The notes under the pieces are model-generated. The model saw nothing but the letters and a program-made list of their open reading frames with translations, was not told where the DNA came from and made no database searches. From the NCBI GenBank assembly GCA_949752795.1, contig OX457063.1, forward strand, positions 73,167,771-73,231,770: DNA of 64,000 nt. Direction: 5' to 3'. Positions within the stretch are counted from its first letter, which is position 1. Each line of letters starts with the position of its first letter. Below, in pieces: positions 60,281 to 64,000 of this stretch. Made by a program: the position numbers and the translations under genes. The stretch is from Hyperoodon ampullatus (taxonomy: Eukaryota > Chordata > Mammalia > Artiodactyla > Ziphiidae).

Positions 60281-60480
60281 AGCAAAGGTGATAGTGAAAA
60301 AATGGGGATTTTGAACATTTTTGGCCCTATTTCCTTGGCCAAGGATATGCATGGTGTGAATAAATAGCAGCTTCTGTTAAAAAGAGCTGAAATGGGGGCC
60401 AGAATTTAGTGTTAGAGCCACATTTTGGTAAGTGCTAGAGAAAGAAAGAAGGTCCTATGATGTGTACAGGAGTTTGTTAA

Positions 60481-60720
60481 AAAGAAATGGTGGGGATTCC
60501 CTGGTGGCGCAGTGGTTGAGAGTCCGCCTGCCGATGCAGGGGACACGGATTCGTGCCCCGGTCCAGGAGGAACCCACATGCTGGGGAGCGGCTAGGCCCG
60601 TGAGCCATGGTCGCTGAGCCTGCGCGTCCGGAGCCTGTGCTCCGCAACGGGAGAGGCCACAACAGTGAGAGGCCCGCGTACCGCAACAAAAAAAAAAAAG
60701 AAAGAAAGAAAGAAATGGTG
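60481..60720 (+). mobile_element. CHR-family SINE, GC-rich form, with target duplication
   Basis: Body at 60493-60708: gggattccctggtggcgcag, B box cggattcgtgccccggtcca, end gcccgcgtaccgc, tail with A run and (GAAA)n. The duplication aaagaaatggtg lies at 60481-60492 and 60709-60720. Confidence 0.92.
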
Positions 60721-60787
60721 ATCTTAGGGGAACAATTAGTGTCAAAACAAGCAAATGGTCATGCTTCTTAAAGTGAGTCTATCTGTA

Positions 60788-61021
60788 TCCAATAAAGCTC
60801 TTTTTTGTGTGTGGTACGCGGGCCTCTCACTGTTGTGGCCTCTCCCGTTGTGGAGCACAGGCTCCGGACGCGCAGGCTCAGCGGCCATGGCCCACGGGCC
60901 CAGCTGCTCCACAGCATGTGGGATCTTCCTGGACCGGGGTATGAACCCGTGTCCCCTGCATCGGCAGGCGGACTCTCAACCACTGTGCCACCAGGGAAGC
61001 CCTCCAATAAAGCTCTTTTTG
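60788..61021 (-). mobile_element. CHR-family SINE, GC-rich form, with target duplication
   Basis: Reverse copy at about 60807-61002 with a degenerate tail (ttttttgtgtgtgg) and the gccaccagggaagcc end. The 19-bp duplication tccaataaagctctttttg at 61003-61021 matches 60788-60807 apart from one extra T. It lies about 70-110 bp from an oppositely oriented copy. Confidence 0.93.
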
Positions 61022-61964
61022 TCATCGTTGCTTACTCTCACTTCAAGGCGGCCAGTGTTTCTCCTTCATTCTAATATGTCCTGAGCACTTACTAATCACT
61101 CTTGAGTGATTCTTAGGTAAATTGAATAGCCTAAAATTTAGTCTTTGCTGTTCTTGACTCAGATTTTTGACTCTCAGAGCTTGGGGGTCCAGGTGGCCTA
61201 GTTCATCCCATTATCCATTTAGAAGTCACAAACAAGCTGCTTTCCCAAGGCTTTGAGATACATTACTTAAAAAATGTTATTGCTAGCAGTAATAACCAAG
61301 TTTATTCTGAGACTTGACAGAATTCAATTATACACTGGCATTGCGGTTAACAAATTAACAGAAATTCATATTGAAGTCATTATTAACCAATGAGTATAAC
61401 TGGGTTTATGTTGAGCCCCTTATTCTTAGATGAAATCCCTGGAAAATTTTTCCCTTAAGGCAAGCACACCAGTAAGTTATTCAACTTTCAAACCATGCCT
61501 TGCCATCTGCTTAGTTCAAACGGTTGTGTGGATTCATCCCTTGTTACGCTTTATTAAGCTGGCACCAATATAACATTTTAACTTCTAAACACAGGAAAAG
61601 CAACAAACAGGTGAAGATCAACAAACACTGCAGGAAGATTTTAAATGACTAATCAGATGGAAGAAATGTCTAAAAAGAGCAGGCAGGAAAATGGAATGCC
61701 AACTGTTGTAGCCACAAGCTTGAGAAGGTGAGAATAGATGGCTGCCTGCCAAGGAAACCTCAGGCCCTGAAAATCCAATGTGTTATTACAAATAGAAGCA
61801 CTAGCTCAGGCACACCCGGGAGTGTGTGCACACACACACATACACACACGCTCATAGGAAAGCAACAGCAAATTTTAAACAGGGACCTGTGAAAACCTTC
61901 AGGGTTTTGCTGGGGAACTTGCACACCCTAGATTTAAGTTGAAGAGAAAGCTTTATAGAGAATG
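61022..61964. other. Unassigned spacer with (CA)n
   Basis: A (CA)n microsatellite lies at 61828-61849. No gene or repeat family recognised otherwise. Confidence 0.4.
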
Positions 61965-62165
61965 TTCAGTCAGGATGGATTTAAGAATCAGAAAGACTAA
62001 GGTAAAAATGCTGATTTCCTCACTAAATGATCAGTTGCCTTGCACAAGTACTTTAAACCTTTTAACATTTCTAGTTCTTCAATTTTAAAACAGGAATTAA
62101 AATCAGCACCTCCTTACATCCAGGGTGGTTATGGAGAATTCATGCAGGAATGCAGGAAGGGTCTT
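61965..62165 (+). mobile_element. MIR SINE
   Basis: MIR-like core: ttgcacaagtactttaaacc, agttcttcaattttaaaaca, ggaattaaaatcagcacctc and ggtggttatggagaattcat. Confidence 0.65.
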
Positions 62166-62964
62166 CAAACCAAACTTTATGCAGAGCAGGCCCTTCTCAC
62201 ATTCTGGCAAATATCCATTAACGTGATGGCTTTGTTTTCATGCTGCCAATTTCCAACCATATCGCTGTTGTCCTTTAAAGTGATGACAGTTTCCTGTGGC
62301 TTGCCCTGCCTTTCAAACACTCCTTTAGTTTCTCCTTCCTGGCAACCCAAGTCTGCAAATAATTTAGATGCCTCTGTTCCAAAATAAGAAAAGTTTTATG
62401 CCTTTTCCCCCTTAAAATGTATTTCTTTCTTCTTCTAAATGCCTTCTCCCTTTCTCTTTGCTCACCTTTTTGGCCACTTTCAATTCTTAACTAAAATCCA
62501 AGTACTTTCTTTCACCAAACTCCTATGTTGGTCACTTATTTAGCCCTCTTAGTATTTTTATAACATTTAAAAAATGCATCAGAATATATTTTATTGGTCA
62601 ATAAACCAATTTTTCTTTTTAAACATATACCCTCTACCATTTTATTTTTAATACTCAAGATTTAGACATTTCCCTAATTTTAACTTTATCAGGACACAAA
62701 CTCAAGACCTTTTAAATATGCTGCAAATGATTTCTCTAGTTCATTGGTGCTTTAGTAAAATCATGTCGTTTATGTCATTTATTGGAACACACAAATAGTC
62801 TAAACTGTATTTTCTTTCTCACAATTCAATAATTCCTATACGCTAAACAGTGGAGAAAATGGGAAATATTTTTGCAAATGACTTTCCAATGATCAACTTT
62901 CACAGAAAGGTATGTTTACAATAAATTTGTCAGCTATGCTAATAATAAGTTCTAAAGTAAATAC
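62166..62964. other. Unassigned spacer
   Basis: No supported gene. The 115-codon frame at 62040-62387 overlaps the MIR and has no features of a real protein. Confidence 0.4.
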
Positions 62965-63755
62965 TTAATCATTCAGCAAATATTTTTGTGCCCCTACTAT
63001 TTGCCAGGCACTGCTCTGGGCTTTGGAAATAGAACAGTGAACCAGAGTGGTAAGGTCTTATGAGTAAATCAACAAATAAATAATATATTTTAAGAGGGTG
63101 GTAAATGCAAAACAACAAGATAGATACTGTAGAATAATTGATGAGGTGGGTGACGGGTTAGATTGAAAAATCAGGGAAGTCAGTGTGGAGATGACACTTG
63201 AGCTAAACCCTGTATAAGAGAAGGGTATATTCCAGGAGGGAATATCAGTAAGTGCAAGGAAGATGAGGCAAAGTTAAGTGTATATGCTCAAGAAAGGCAG
63301 CTGAGAGTATGGTATAAGGAAAATATATCAGGAGATCATGTGGGACTTTGTAAGCTTTTTTAAGCAGTAGGAAGCCATTGAAGGGTTTTAGAAAGAGAAT
63401 TGAAATGATCTGATTCAAATTTTTCAAAGATCTCCCTGGATACCATATGGAGAAAAATTAGAAGAGGACAAAGGTAAAAAATCAGGAAGATCATTTAATA
63501 AGGTATTGCAATAGTTCAGGTGATAGATTATAGCAGTTTGGACTGGGATTATAGCAGTAAAGTTGCTGGAAAAATATCTGATTATTGCAAATTCTGGGAG
63601 TATAATCTACAGCATTGTTGATGGATTGAATGTTGAGGATGAGGGTCGTGTCTTCTGAGCAGCACAATAAAGGCTAATCATTAAGATGGGCAGATGGGGT
63701 GGGGAGGAGGATTTTAGGAGAAGGGGATAATCAAAAGTTAATTTTGTGATTTTAT
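62965..63755 (-). mobile_element. L2 LINE 3' fragment
   Basis: Clear reversed L2: tttgccaggcactgctctgg, aatagaacagtgaaccagag, gatgacacttgagctaaacc, tatattccaggagggaatat, aagtgcaaggaagatgaggc, gtaggaagccattgaagggt and gttgatggattgaatgttga. Decayed and non-coding. Confidence 0.88.
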
Positions 63756-63951
63756 AGCCAGTTTTTGCTCGTTTCATGTCTAGTAACTTTGTATCTGTTT
63801 TCTTTTAAATTTTTCTGAAATCTGCTTTGTCAATTTTTAAATTTTATCTTAGATAACATGAAGCTTCTCATTTGTAAGCAAAGTTGTTTTATAATCTTTT
63901 TCTGAGAAGTCCACAACCTAAAGTATTTATAGTTCGTTTCTGTTACCTAAT

Positions 63952-63979
63952 GTATATATATATATATATATATATATAT
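63952..63979. repeat. (TA)n microsatellite
   Basis: About 14 TA units without interruption at the window end. Confidence 0.95.
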
Positions 63980-64000
63980 TTGATGTTTCTTCGTCATGGT

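Overview
This is mammalian nuclear DNA, almost certainly from a cetacean. The main evidence is at least 16 copies of tRNA-derived CHR-family SINEs (the family of whales, hippos and ruminants). Twelve of them are the ~200-bp GC-rich form opening with ggcttccctggtggcgcagtgg, which I associate with cetaceans and especially toothed whales. Cetartiodactyl L1 3' ends and a mariner-type MITE agree with this. No intact cellular protein-coding gene was found. The longer open frames lie inside SINEs, opposite decayed L1 coding sequence, or in unconserved AT-rich DNA. The window looks intergenic or deep-intronic.

Layout. 0-3.1 kb: MER5-like remnant, L1 3' end (+), and an ancient L1/HAL1-type ORF1 (+) split by a CHR SINE. 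3.4-9.4 kb: CHR SINEs, L2 and L1M relics, a MIR, and a hAT element with terminal repeats and 8-bp duplications. 9.4-15.5 kb: mostly unique sequence with one MIR and one CHR SINE. 15.5-16.7 kb: an L2 interrupted by an L1 3' end. 17.9-18.2 kb: CHR SINE. 19.1-22.5 kb: a GC-rich 3.3-kb retrocopy. 22.7-26.3 kb: mostly unique. 26.3-29.7 kb: ancient L1 ORF2 (+) carrying two CHR SINEs. 30-32 kb: L1 3' ends and another CHR SINE. 35.1-46.3 kb: a dense minus-strand L1 stack, with a younger, nearly full-length but internally deleted L1 (about 40977-45402) inserted into an older L1. 47-64 kb: mixed CHR SINEs, MIRs, L2s, an L1 3' end, a mariner MITE, L1ME fragments and unique spacers.

The most interesting object is the 19109-22474 retrocopy. 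It has matching target-site duplications, an AATAAA signal and an A tail on the plus strand. Its minus strand, however, carries an exon-like segment (19185-19436, 252 nt, open throughout) with both an acceptor and a donor splice signal. The retrotransposed RNA therefore appears to have been antisense to, and unspliced across, a protein-coding gene. I could not identify that gene.

Interplay: L1 machinery (TPRT) explains nearly all the identifiable younger structure, including the SINEs, L1 3' ends, the retrocopy and a possible tail-only insertion. I saw no gene network, tRNA/rRNA gene or CRISPR array. Repeat names come from memory of consensus sequences, not from a database search.
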